A stretch of DNA of 64,000 nucleotides, taken from Methanolinea mesophila. GTDB taxonomy: Archaea > Halobacteriota > Methanomicrobia > Methanomicrobiales > Methanospirillaceae. A program made the translations under genes and the position numbers. Positions 40,904-49,527 of the stretch are shown one piece after another; within the stretch, counting starts at the first letter, position 1; every line of letters starts with the position of its first letter. Under the pieces are notes generated by a model. That model ran no database searches and was not told the DNA's origin. It saw nothing but the letters and a program-made list of their open reading frames with translations. The stretch lies in NCBI RefSeq assembly GCF_017873855.1, contig NZ_JAGGKR010000001.1, forward strand, positions 434,001 through 498,000, in the 5' to 3' direction.

Positions 40904-42460
40904 ATGAAACAGATATACGGCTATCTCATCGCATTGGCCATATTCCTTATAATACTCGTGTTCTTTATCGTTCCCCAGCAGGGGGGACTGATATCGTCCA
41001 CTCAGTTGAATGCCGATGCGCTGGGGCAGGTACCTTCGCAATACAACGAGACATTGCCTATCCAGGAGGTGGATATTTCAAGTTCCGGACGGTCAATCTT
41101 CATCGCGTTCGTGATGCTTGCCCACGTCCTGTTTGCCAACCTTCACCTGGGAGGGGCCTGGGTGGCTGCCGGGACCGAATCGATCTACCTTAAAACCAAA
41201 AAAACCAGATATAAACGACTGGCGCGTTCGATTACGCTGTTCAACGTAATCCTCTTCTCTGCGGGAGCGACCTTCGCCGTCGGAGGGGTCTTATTCTTCA
41301 TCTCGCTCTTTCCCACGTTCGCCTCGGAGGCATTCCACATCTACTGGTGGCCACTGCTCGCGGAGGCCATCACCTTCGGGCTGGAAATTTTTTTCCTTTA
41401 TACCTACTGGTTCGCGTGGGATAAGATAAGCAACAAATGGCACCAGTTCCTTGGTTACGCATATGCGGTAGACGTATTCGCCCAGACCCTTCTGATCAAC
41501 ACGCTTGCGTCCGGGATGCTCACCCCCGGCGGGACCGCCATCGACTGGAACACCTCCGCGGGTCTTTTTACCATGCCCTTAAGTGTTCTCTCCGGCTGGT
41601 GGTTCAATGCCACGACCTGGATATTACAGTTCCATCGGCTTGCGGCGGCGGTGTCATACTTCGGGTTCCTGCTCGCGATGCTCGCGATGTTCCATTACCT
41701 TGACCGGAAGGACAAACCATCAAAGACCTATTGGGATCTTGTGGGGTCATACGGGCTCAGTTTCGGATTGCTGGGATTGATCTTCCAGCCATTGCTCGGG
41801 TTGATCTACATGAGCACGATCTTTCACGCGCAGCCCGGTGCCTTCGCAAGCATCATGCTTGCAAATCGTGCGTGGGAGATGGTCCTGATGGTGGGACTGC
41901 TCTCGTTCCTCTTTATCGCGTCGATCCTCTACCTCTACGACCGAAAGGAACGGATACTCACCGAAGTCGGCAACGAGCGCCTTCACCGGTTGTTCAAGCT
42001 CTTCATCGTGATCGCGTCCGTGGCCGGGTTTATCCTCGTCCAGCCCTATACCATGGATTTCGGGGTGAATCCTCTGGGATACATGAGCTACAAGCTCGTA
42101 GCGCTCTTCGTCCTCATCGTAATCGGGGCAATCGTCCTGGTTATTGACCTGGTGATGCTTCGGGAACCTACCAAAATGGAATGGGGCAACCTCTCGTCGG
42201 TTTCACGCAGCTATGCACTGATTGCCGGCGTCCTGGGCATGTGGATCGTGATTGTCATGGGCTTTGTCCGCGAATCGGCACGGTCTCCATGGACGATATA
42301 TGGGATTGTCCCGGTCCCGGGAGGGCAGGCATACCCTACCCCAATCCCCGTGGCGCAGATATTCGGGGTCTGGTTCATCATCACCGTGATGACCATCGCC
42401 ATATTCTGGTTCACCTCGAGGGTCACCGCCGAACATCCTGAAGAAGCGGAGAAGATCTAG
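40904..42460 (+). CDS. Cytochrome bd subunit I homologue (CydA-like) without CydB
   Basis: 518 residues, about nine to ten membrane helices. Compared with E. coli CydA from memory: AHVLFANLHLGG carries His74 at the place of the heme b595 ligand His19. PLLAEAITFGLEIFF with Glu154/Glu161 corresponds to the E99/E107 region. ILQFHRLAAAV gives His244 (His186, heme b558), RAWEMVLMVG a Met at the Met393 position, and RESARSPWTIYG the conserved GRQPW segment. An additional N-terminal helix (8-23) and the near absence of the quinol-binding Q-loop are unusual. No cydB is nearby; a 51-aa single-helix gene follows 12 nt later. Probably a heme b membrane protein for electron transfer or gas chemistry. Confidence 0.85.
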   Translation: MKQIYGYLIALAIFLIILVFFIVPQQGGLISSTQLNADALGQVPSQYNETLPIQEVDISSSGRSIFIAFVMLAHVLFANLHLGGAWVAAGTESIYLKTKKTRYKRLARSITLFNVILFSAGATFAVGGVLFFISLFPTFASEAFHIYWWPLLAEAITFGLEIFFLYTYWFAWDKISNKWHQFLGYAYAVDVFAQTLLINTLASGMLTPGGTAIDWNTSAGLFTMPLSVLSGWWFNATTWILQFHRLAAAVSYFGFLLAMLAMFHYLDRKDKPSKTYWDLVGSYGLSFGLLGLIFQPLLGLIYMSTIFHAQPGAFASIMLANRAWEMVLMVGLLSFLFIASILYLYDRKERILTEVGNERLHRLFKLFIVIASVAGFILVQPYTMDFGVNPLGYMSYKLVALFVLIVIGAIVLVIDLVMLREPTKMEWGNLSSVSRSYALIAGVLGMWIVIVMGFVRESARSPWTIYGIVPVPGGQAYPTPIPVAQIFGVWFIITVMTIAIFWFTSRVTAEHPEEAEKI

Positions 42461-42472
42461 GAGGAAATGGTT

Positions 42473-42628
42473 ATGGAAGTGAAGAAAGGAGAAGAAGAGA
42501 TCAAGGAGATCGTCAAGGAGATGCCCCGTTGGGAGAAGATCACCTGGGCCCTTCTGGTCGTGTACCTGATCATCGTGTTCGCGGTGTACTGGTACCTGGG
42601 ATGGCGGGTCCTCCCGTTCCCTCTCTAA
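42473..42628 (+). CDS. 51-residue single-helix protein behind the CydA-like gene (CydX-like?)
   Basis: A small open frame from ATG 42473 with AGGAGG 8 nt upstream (42459-42464, overlapping the cydA-like stop), ending TAA 42626-42628. An in-frame ATG at 42467 is too close to the Shine-Dalgarno. The first 20 residues are charged (EEEIKEIVKE), followed by one transmembrane helix (about 25-44, LLVVYLIIVFAVYWYLGW). Bacterial bd oxidases need tiny subunits (CydX, CydH/Y) with one helix next to CydA. This gene occupies the equivalent position, though no sequence identity is claimed. A T8 run follows. Confidence 0.7.
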   Translation: MEVKKGEEEIKEIVKEMPRWEKITWALLVVYLIIVFAVYWYLGWRVLPFPL

Positions 42629-42636
42629 TCCCGGAA

Positions 42637-42644
42637 TTTTTTTT
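42637..42644 (+). terminator. T-run after the small subunit gene
   Basis: Eight T residues beginning 9 nt after the stop mark the end of the cydA-like unit. Confidence 0.5.
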
Positions 42645-42793
42645 GATCCCGGAAGTCATTGAACAGGGAATGGTCTACTCAGGGAGGGTTTCTTTAAGGC
42701 GGGCTTTAAGCTAATATAGAGGGGTTTGAGCCCATCTGGAAGGAGCGCTTAATTTTTTGGAAATAATCCCGGGGAGAGCTGGAAAATTTTCAG

Positions 42794-42827
42794 GGAGGGG
42801 GTACATTCCGCCCAAAAACCCCCCTCC
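42794..42827. terminator. Hairpin between convergent units
   Basis: GGAGGGGG (42794-42801) pairs with CCCCCTCC (42820-42827), an 8-bp GC stem just before the end of the convergent beta-propeller gene. Confidence 0.4.
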
Positions 42828-42848
42828 ATCCCCTGCAACATTCCTGAA

Positions 42849-44798
42849 TTATTCTACTCTCATGGGGTATACCCCCGGACTGCAGGTGTCCGGAAGGTCT
42901 ACCTCGTTCAGGCGGTTCGAGAGGTCATTGAGGTCGGTCATGATGATCGAACCTGAAGAGACCGTATAAAGCACGTTCCCGATATACAACGACCTCTTCA
43001 CCGTATCAGGGGAATACCAGTAGGAATATGCATCTGCGTTCATCTGGTGCGTGATTGTACCTTTTTTGATGAAGCCGATGTCCGGGTCCACCCCAAAGAC
43101 ATATGCCCCCTGCCAGAGCCCGTGACCATACGGGCTCCCCTTCAGGTCGGATACGTAGGTCTTTTGTATCTCCGAAACCGGGATTACCAGCAGGTCTTTT
43201 CCTTTGTCGAAGAGGAAGGCCTTATGGTCCTGAAGGGCCGCGGAATCGGTCCCTGAATCGCCGATCTCCACCTTATCCACCATCACCGGATTATTCACGT
43301 CGGAGACGTCGAAAAGAGCCAGTTTCAGTCCGCCGACAGACACCCCGCCCCAATCGTTCGATTCCGTCTCTTTTCCGAGACCGATGATATGATTTTCGTC
43401 ATAGGGATGCAGGTAGTCGGAATATCCGGGGATCTTCAGTTTTCCAAGGATGCCCGGATGTGCCGGGTCGGAGAGATCGATAACGAAGAACGGGTCGATT
43501 CTCTTGAATGTCACCATATAGAGCCGATCGCCGAGGAACCGGGTGGAGTAGATCTTTTCATCTAGTGCGATATATTCAAGGCTTCCTACCGTGTGCATGG
43601 CACCGTCCAGGATGTAGACGCTGTTGTACTGCAGGGACCTGGAGGAGCTCCATTCGTTCACCGTGGTGGCGACCCGCAGGTTCCCGCCGTATTCGTCGAG
43701 GGAGAACTGGTTAAGGAGGTGGCCCGGTACATCCCCGGTAGATTGGTACTTGACGATTCCATCCATGATTGAGAAACGGTGGATGATGGTCTCTTCCCTC
43801 GGGGGTTCGTACATGGGACTTGTACTTCCCAGGGGTTCTGCCATAACCTGCCGCGGTGCGTAGTTCTGGTTTACATAGGCGACGTACAGGTTATCCGGCG
43901 AGCAGTAAAGCGTGGAGGAATAACCTGAGAGATAGGTCTCTGCCCTGACCGGTGAATCGTCGTTCACCTTGAAGGAAGAGATGGTATTGTACACGAAATT
44001 CCCAGGAATGGTCCGGAACCGGTAGAGATCCGGAACCATGACCGGTTCGTCTCCCACCTTCACCTCGGGGTACAGGGGTTCGTCCAGCACCCAGGGGACC
44101 GACTCGCTGGTAATCGCGTACACGTAATCCCCGACCATGCGCGAATCGTAGTAGTTCCCACTTATTGCAATATCCCGGGCCAGACGGGGGTGCGAGCGGT
44201 CGGATATATCGTAGACATACGCATGGGTGATCTCCCTTCCGTAGGGAACGGGTGCAACGCTTGCGGCAGGTTTGATATAGGTCTGTTCCCAGCCGGAGGC
44301 AAAGATAGTAAGCCTGTTACCCTCCAGGAACATCTCCCCCGGATTTCCCTCGATACGGGTTGTAGAGAGGGTCTTTGCGCTCTCAGCCGGATATGCGTCG
44401 ATGATGGCCAGTTCCCCGCAGGAGAGAATATAAATATATCTCCCGTCGTTCTTCACGAAATCCGCTTCGTCCACGCCTGCAACCTGGATGTTCGTTGTGG
44501 AATAATCGGAAGACACCACCGGGTAGGCTGCCGGAACAGCCATCTTCTCCATACCGGTTCCTGCCATCCCGATACTGCCGTCCAGCGTCGAAGACTGGAC
44601 GTACATCGGACTCCCTCCGGTTCCCCGGTCACGGTCTGACTGGAGATATAGCTTCAGGTCCTTTGGGTCTGTAATTCTGATGATTTCACTGGTATTCGTA
44701 CCTTCGATATCGCCTCCGGTGACAAGTGCGGCACCGATTACGGCAGCAATGACGGCCACACCTACGAGAATTATCGAGATAATATAACGGTCGGACAT
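42849..44798 (-). CDS. Membrane-anchored beta-propeller protein
   Basis: 649 residues from ATG 44798 (MSDRYIISIIL), preceded by GGGAGTGG; a start at 44810 is possible. One N-terminal membrane helix (about 6-28) anchors an extracytoplasmic domain. From about residue 100 the sequence matches the archaeal/bacterial secreted beta-propeller family distantly related to WD40 (COG4880-like; TNIQVAGVDEADFVKNDGRY, then repeated YVYDISD, FVIDLSDPAHP and LFDVSDVNNP blades). Such proteins probably bind surface ligands or partners. It is a single-gene unit; no enzyme motif is visible. Confidence 0.85.
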   Translation of the reverse strand: MSDRYIISIILVGVAVIAAVIGAALVTGGDIEGTNTSEIIRITDPKDLKLYLQSDRDRGTGGSPMYVQSSTLDGSIGMAGTGMEKMAVPAAYPVVSSDYSTTNIQVAGVDEADFVKNDGRYIYILSCGELAIIDAYPAESAKTLSTTRIEGNPGEMFLEGNRLTIFASGWEQTYIKPAASVAPVPYGREITHAYVYDISDRSHPRLARDIAISGNYYDSRMVGDYVYAITSESVPWVLDEPLYPEVKVGDEPVMVPDLYRFRTIPGNFVYNTISSFKVNDDSPVRAETYLSGYSSTLYCSPDNLYVAYVNQNYAPRQVMAEPLGSTSPMYEPPREETIIHRFSIMDGIVKYQSTGDVPGHLLNQFSLDEYGGNLRVATTVNEWSSSRSLQYNSVYILDGAMHTVGSLEYIALDEKIYSTRFLGDRLYMVTFKRIDPFFVIDLSDPAHPGILGKLKIPGYSDYLHPYDENHIIGLGKETESNDWGGVSVGGLKLALFDVSDVNNPVMVDKVEIGDSGTDSAALQDHKAFLFDKGKDLLVIPVSEIQKTYVSDLKGSPYGHGLWQGAYVFGVDPDIGFIKKGTITHQMNADAYSYWYSPDTVKRSLYIGNVLYTVSSGSIIMTDLNDLSNRLNEVDLPDTCSPGVYPMRVE

Positions 44799-44969
44799 TT
44801 CCACTCCCATCTCTATGAGAGGCTGGGACCGGAGAAGTTAATTATTTTGTCTTAACTGCGAGAATTTTTGTAATTATGAATTGAACAGCCTTGTCGTTAA
44901 TGAGTTCAGGCGAGGGGCTTGATATTTTGTAATAAATTGTACCAGCGCTGATTTTGCAGAAAAATGTAA

Positions 44970-45041
44970 CGCCCCGGCCGGGATTTGAACCCGGGTCAAA
45001 AGCTCCGCAGGCTTCTAGGATATCCACTACCCTACCGGGAC
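44970..45041 (-). tRNA. tRNA-Arg, anticodon GCG
   Basis: 72 nt on the minus strand. The acceptor arms GTCCCGG/CCGGGGC pair fully (one G-T), the T arm CCGGG-TTCAAAT-CCCGG is perfect and has the invariant TTC. The anticodon stem GAAGC/GCTTT frames the loop CTGCGGA with anticodon GCG, reading CGC and CGU. A four-nt variable loop and discriminator G follow; CCA is not encoded, as usual in archaea. The D arm is the least certain part. It lies between a propeller gene and gmd without an intron. Confidence 0.9.
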
Positions 45042-45096
45042 AGAGAGTTGCCTATAACCTTCGAACTACAAAGATAAATAGATGTGCCTTTTTCAT

Positions 45097-46065
45097 TCAC
45101 CTCTTTCGGGCATATCGTTCGATATCGGCCTTCATCATCATTTTTACAAGATCCTCGAATTTTACTTCCGGTTGCCAGCCAAGTATATTCCTCGCCTTTG
45201 ACGAATCTCCCATCAGGAAATTGACCTCGGCTGGCCGGAAAAATTTCGGATCCACCAGGACATAGTCCTCGTAGTCCAGACCGACCTCCTTGAATGCAAG
45301 GTCGACGAACTCCCTGACGGAGTGGGCCTCACCTGTAGCGATTACAAAATCATCCGAACTGTCATGTTGGAGCATCTTCCACATGGCTTTGACATAATCT
45401 CCGGCATATCCCCAATCCCTCTCGGCATCCAGATTGCCAAGCCTTAGGTCTTTTTGGAGCCCTGCATCGATACGTGCAACCGCATCGGTTATCTTCCTGG
45501 TAACGAATTCGATTCCCCTGCGCGGCGACTCATGGTTGAATAAAATACCATTTGCACAGAACATTTCGTAACTCTCGCGATAATTGATCGTAGCCCAGTA
45601 TGCGTAGACTTTGGCCACACCATAGGGAGACCTGGGATAAAACGGTGTTTTTTCATTTTGTGGCGTTTCCTGGACCTTCCCGAACATTTCACTCGAAGAG
45701 GCCTGATAATAGCGGCAATCCTTTTTATTCCTTCTGATTGCTTCCAGGACCCGGAGCGCCCCAAGTGCGTCGACTTCGCCGGTCAGAACCGGTTGCTGCC
45801 AGGAGGTTGCAACAAATGACTGGGCCGCCAGATTGTATACTTCATCGGGTCTGCATTGCTGGATCGCAGTGTCTAGGGAGCTCTGGTCCATCAGGTCTCC
45901 CTCAACAAGATGAATGTTATCGACGATATGTGTGATATTTGTCGTATTCGGGGTACTGAGCCTTCGGACAAGCCCATATACGTCATATTTTTGTTCCAGG
46001 AGTAATTCCGCGAGATACGATCCATCCTGCCCTGTAATTCCGGTGATTAAAGCTGTTTTAGTCAT
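45097..46065 (-). CDS. gmd: GDP-mannose 4,6-dehydratase
   Basis: 322 residues, extended SDR family. NAD(P)-binding [14 protein letters not shown] at residue 8, the catalytic Tyr-Lys as YGVAKVYA, and the family motif [14 protein letters not shown]. It converts GDP-D-mannose to GDP-4-keto-6-deoxymannose, precursor of GDP-fucose or GDP-rhamnose type sugars. The partner reductase is not in the window. It is divergent from the export genes and belongs functionally to the surface-glycan cluster. The family is usually 340-370 residues, so this one is slightly short. Confidence 0.94.
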   Translation of the reverse strand: MTKTALITGITGQDGSYLAELLLEQKYDVYGLVRRLSTPNTTNITHIVDNIHLVEGDLMDQSSLDTAIQQCRPDEVYNLAAQSFVATSWQQPVLTGEVDALGALRVLEAIRRNKKDCRYYQASSSEMFGKVQETPQNEKTPFYPRSPYGVAKVYAYWATINYRESYEMFCANGILFNHESPRRGIEFVTRKITDAVARIDAGLQKDLRLGNLDAERDWGYAGDYVKAMWKMLQHDSSDDFVIATGEAHSVREFVDLAFKEVGLDYEDYVLVDPKFFRPAEVNFLMGDSSKARNILGWQPEVKFEDLVKMMMKADIERYARKR

Positions 46066-46121
46066 GGTTTCAGCATCAGATCCTGTTGTATATTGGTAAT
46101 CACAGTATTTTTACTTAATAT

Positions 46122-46132
46122 CTTTTTATAGA
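46122..46132 (+). promoter_or_regulatory. Promoter of the polysaccharide exporter genes
   Basis: CTTTTTATAGA is centred about 29 nt before ATG 46156, giving an almost leaderless transcript. It begins the AT-rich glycan block. Confidence 0.45.
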
Positions 46133-46155
46133 GGAGCATTCAGATATTTAGTCAG

Positions 46156-46995
46156 ATGGTCTCGCAGGAGAATACAGAAGTCCCTACAATTATCATCCGA
46201 CCCCCGAGAAAATGGGTACCAATGGACTTCGGGGAGCTCTGGCAGTATCATGAACTTCTCTATTTTTTTACCTGGCGTGACGTTAAGGTGCGTTATAAGC
46301 AGACGGGGCTCGGTTTCACATGGGCAATAATTCAGCCTTTGTTTATGATGGTGGTCTTCTCGATATTCTTCGGTGGACTGGCCCATATCCCCTCGGAGGG
46401 CCTTCCCTATCCTTTGTTCAATCTTGCAGGGCTACTTCCATGGACGTTATTTGCCGAAGGGTTAACCAGGTCCACAACGAGTATGGTCACTAATGCAAAT
46501 ATTCTGACGAAAGTTTATTTCCCCCGCCTGATCATGCCATTATCCGGGGTGCTTTCACCTCTTGTGGACTTTGCGGCGGCGTTCTCAATTCTCGTTGTCA
46601 TGATGGCAGTCTACGGATTTATGCCGGGGTGGAACCTGATTTTTCTACCGGTTTTTATCATTTTTGCAGTGATAACCTCACTTGCTGTTGGATTATGGCT
46701 ATCAGCATTAAACGTTCAATACCGGGATTTCCAGTATACCCTTCCATTTATTATCCAGTTCTGGCTCTTTGCGTCTCCGGTTGTTTATCCCAGCACACTT
46801 CTTCCAGAATCAATCAGGTGGCTCTATGGACTGAACCCCATGGCAGGAGTCATAGAGGGGTTCCGATGGGCACTTTTAGGGACAACTCCTCCAGATGCAT
46901 TGATCGGGGTTTCAGTCGCAATGGTGATTGTCCTTTTATTCGGGGGATTTTTCTATTTCAGGAAGATGGAACAATACTTTGCAGATATTGTGTAG
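46156..46995 (+). CDS. wzm: Polysaccharide export ABC permease (Wzm type)
   Basis: 279 residues with six membrane helices (about 45-70, 78-95, 125-150, 155-185, 190-210, 245-268). The N-terminal cytoplasmic motif FFTWRDVKVRYKQTGLGFTW is the ABC-2 polysaccharide/polyol phosphate export signature. It forms the channel of an exporter for lipid-linked O-antigen-like glycans, with the ATPase 15 nt downstream. In archaea such glycans decorate the S-layer or lipids. Length is normal for the family. Confidence 0.92.
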   Translation: MVSQENTEVPTIIIRPPRKWVPMDFGELWQYHELLYFFTWRDVKVRYKQTGLGFTWAIIQPLFMMVVFSIFFGGLAHIPSEGLPYPLFNLAGLLPWTLFAEGLTRSTTSMVTNANILTKVYFPRLIMPLSGVLSPLVDFAAAFSILVVMMAVYGFMPGWNLIFLPVFIIFAVITSLAVGLWLSALNVQYRDFQYTLPFIIQFWLFASPVVYPSTLLPESIRWLYGLNPMAGVIEGFRWALLGTTPPDALIGVSVAMVIVLLFGGFFYFRKMEQYFADIV

Positions 46996-47010
46996 GGGCG
47001 GAGAGAATTA

Positions 47011-48267
47011 ATGGATACAGCAATAATTAAAGTGAAAAAAGTAGGGAAGAAATTTCGCCTTGGACAGAGAGCGTCGTACAGTACGTTTCGTGATGCAATT
47101 TCTGATACATTGAAAGCGCCTTTCAAAAAATTTACCAATAATCCAACTGTTGTGAATGAGTTCTGGGCGCTCAAAAACATCTCCTTTGAGATTGAAAAAG
47201 GCCAGGTTATCGGAATAATTGGAAGGAATGGTGCGGGAAAAAGTACCTTGTTGAAGATTTTATCCCGAATAACATTTCCCACCGAAGGAGAAATTGAAAT
47301 CCATGGCCGTGTAGGTTCTTTGCTCGAGGTGGGGACGGGTTTTCACCCAGAGTTAACAGGCAGGGAAAACGTATACTTGAGTGGTTCAATTTTAGGAATG
47401 AAAAGAAAAGAAATTGATGCGAAATTTGAGCAAATAGTTCGTTTCGCAGAAATTGAAAAATTTATCGATACTCCTGTGAAAAGATATTCAAGCGGAATGT
47501 ATGTAAGACTGGCATTCGCAGTTGCTGCACACCTCGATCCTGAAATTCTTCTAATCGATGAGGTTTTAGCAGTAGGGGACAACGAATTTCAGAAAAAATG
47601 TCTAAATAAAATGAAGGATGTGTCCAGGAGTGGTCGAACAATACTATTTATCAGCCACAATATGAGAGCAATAGCCGGATTGTGTGATAAATGCATTATG
47701 TTGGAAAATGGAATTTTAAAAAAATTTGGTGAGACAAATGAAGTCATTGAGGAATATCTATCGAGCCAGGATACTATCGACAGTGGAATTGCAGATCTCA
47801 CAAGCACCGATTTACGCGTAAATTCCATCGAATCGAGTAAATTTAAGTGGGTTAAAATTGAAATATTGAATTCCAACAATATACAAACATCATATATCAG
47901 ATTAAATGAACCCTTTTGCCTAAAAATCTCAGGAAAATTGACCGAAACAATAAGTGATATCCAATTTGGTTTTAGTATCGATTCTGTTATGGGATTATGT
48001 CTGTTCAATTCATATTTATCTGATTCACTCAATGTGACACAGTTCAAAGCTGGAGCGATCGAATTTATAATAAAATTTGAGAATAATATTCTCGGACCTG
48101 GTTTTTATACCATTAGTCTCGGAGCAAATGGGCCCGGAATTATTGATTTTATCCCTATTTCAATTCAATTTCAAGTTAGTGACATCGATATTGAAGGGAG
48201 GCCGTTACGGAAAAATTTTGTCGGAATGGTCAGTCCGCAGTGCGAATGGTCAATGAATAATTTTTAG
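47011..48267 (+). CDS. wzt: Polysaccharide export ATPase with C-terminal glycan-recognition domain (Wzt type)
   Basis: 418 residues. ABC domain about 1-250 with Walker A GRNGAGKST (71-79), signature KRYSSGMYVR, Walker B ILLIDEVLAVGD, and His in FISHNM. Residues about 265-418 form a Wzt-C-like beta-sandwich, the module that in bacteria recognises the finished chain. The presence of this tail indicates that chain ends are modified and read before export. The gene is strongly AT-biased in codon use compared with the flanking chromosome, suggesting transfer. Confidence 0.92.
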   Translation: MDTAIIKVKKVGKKFRLGQRASYSTFRDAISDTLKAPFKKFTNNPTVVNEFWALKNISFEIEKGQVIGIIGRNGAGKSTLLKILSRITFPTEGEIEIHGRVGSLLEVGTGFHPELTGRENVYLSGSILGMKRKEIDAKFEQIVRFAEIEKFIDTPVKRYSSGMYVRLAFAVAAHLDPEILLIDEVLAVGDNEFQKKCLNKMKDVSRSGRTILFISHNMRAIAGLCDKCIMLENGILKKFGETNEVIEEYLSSQDTIDSGIADLTSTDLRVNSIESSKFKWVKIEILNSNNIQTSYIRLNEPFCLKISGKLTETISDIQFGFSIDSVMGLCLFNSYLSDSLNVTQFKAGAIEFIIKFENNILGPGFYTISLGANGPGIIDFIPISIQFQVSDIDIEGRPLRKNFVGMVSPQCEWSMNNF

Positions 48268-48690
48268 AGTGAAATTTTACTCCAATATCGGTTTTTCTTT
48301 TATTCCATGGACATGTCCAAAATATTTCATTCACGAAAATCCCACATCAAAATTTAAGCAGTGAATTACCGGCCCTGAGGAAACTTTGTTTTTGCTAATA
48401 ATAAGACCGGAACACAAATGAAAATGTAAACTCAGGGAACGACCATTGAAAAATATTTACCGTTCTGATCACCTTTCATAGACGCAACGTGAAGAGCTTA
48501 ATGTCAAGGTCAGATAATAACTTTTCAAATACCTCAAGAATACTGAATTCCTTTTCTCTTCTGATCGTTATTGAGGAATTCTACAGAGCCGGATTTTTTT
48601 CTTTTTTGTTGTTAACGAGTAAAAATTAATAGTTTTAAAATCAAATTCTGAAAAAAAGTATTCCGTTTAATCTGAAATAAGTGGTAAAAA
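48268..48690. other. AT-rich gap without a gene in the glycan block
   Basis: 423 nt of AT-rich sequence between the exporter ATPase and a glycosyltransferase. No frame with start, ribosome binding site and coding pattern, no tRNA and no clear repeat is seen. It may hold promoter sequence for the next gene or debris from gene loss. Confidence 0.5.
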
Positions 48691-49527
48691 ATGATTTACT
48701 TGAACCCAGAAGTAATAAGCGGTTTGGGAGAAGATACCTTTTGGACGTGGTTTAAAAGGGAATTTCCTTCGTCCAAATTTGGCCTTCCAAATAGAATGTC
48801 CTCCGACGATATTCTATTGCAATACTCAACTCTTGGATTTCCAAACCTACCGGGAAAAAGCATCGCTCTTTTATGGGAATTGTATCCGGAAATGAAGGAA
48901 GTTTTTAAAAAGGATATTTGGGATCAAAAAATTGAAAGAATTTTTCAGTGTTCAAAATACTGCACTTATAGGACTGTTTCAAGTCCCTTAGCCGCCAGAT
49001 ATTACCAGGAATTTGGTCATGTCGATGTCTTACCGATTGGTGTCGATACAGAATTGTTCAAACCAAAAAGGGATAAGGAATTACTCAGAAAAAAATATGG
49101 TCTGCCTCTCGATAAGGAAATCGGCTTTTGGGGAGGCACTACCCATCCTATGAAAGGATATGACAGGGTTCTAGAATATGCAAAAAATCATCCGGATATT
49201 TATTGGATTATTGTCTGGAAATGGGATCTTGAATCAGATAATTTTTCCGGAGGCCATAATTTCATTAAGGTAAATCAAGAGACATTAAGTGAATTGATGA
49301 ATTGTGCGAATTTCATACTTTTTACGGGATTATTAAGGTCTTATTTTATGCTCGAATGGGAAGCGATGGCCTGTGATCTTCCTGTACGTCTATACGATTC
49401 TTCATTAGAAAGAGACTTTATCCCCTCTAATTCTCCAAGGGAAGACGTCTTTAGGCAGAAATGGGATAGAATAAATACTAAAGCATTGTGGACTCAATAT
49501 TTGGAAAACAAGGGGATAACATGGTAA
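48691..49527 (+). CDS. Glycosyltransferase, GT4-like with short N-terminal part
   Basis: 278 residues. The recognisable part is a GT-B C-terminal domain: LPIGVDTELFKPKRDKELL, then GGTTHPMKGYDRVLEY and the donor-binding FMLEWEAMACDLPVRLYD (Glu-x-Ala-Met-Ala pattern). The N-terminal acceptor domain is shortened to about 115 residues, compared with about 170 in full GT4 enzymes. It should transfer a sugar from a nucleotide donor in assembly of the exported glycan. It overlaps the next gene by 7 nt. Confidence 0.75.
   Translation: MIYLNPEVISGLGEDTFWTWFKREFPSSKFGLPNRMSSDDILLQYSTLGFPNLPGKSIALLWELYPEMKEVFKKDIWDQKIERIFQCSKYCTYRTVSSPLAARYYQEFGHVDVLPIGVDTELFKPKRDKELLRKKYGLPLDKEIGFWGGTTHPMKGYDRVLEYAKNHPDIYWIIVWKWDLESDNFSGGHNFIKVNQETLSELMNCANFILFTGLLRSYFMLEWEAMACDLPVRLYDSSLERDFIPSNSPREDVFRQKWDRINTKALWTQYLENKGITW

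Noticed and set aside
40904-42628. A complete cytochrome bd oxidase
   Set aside because: There is no CydB in the window and the Q-loop is missing, so oxidase activity should not be assumed.
44970-45041. Integration site at the tRNA-Arg gene for the glycan island
   Set aside because: No partial copy of the tRNA 3' end and no integrase gene could be found near either edge of the AT-rich block.
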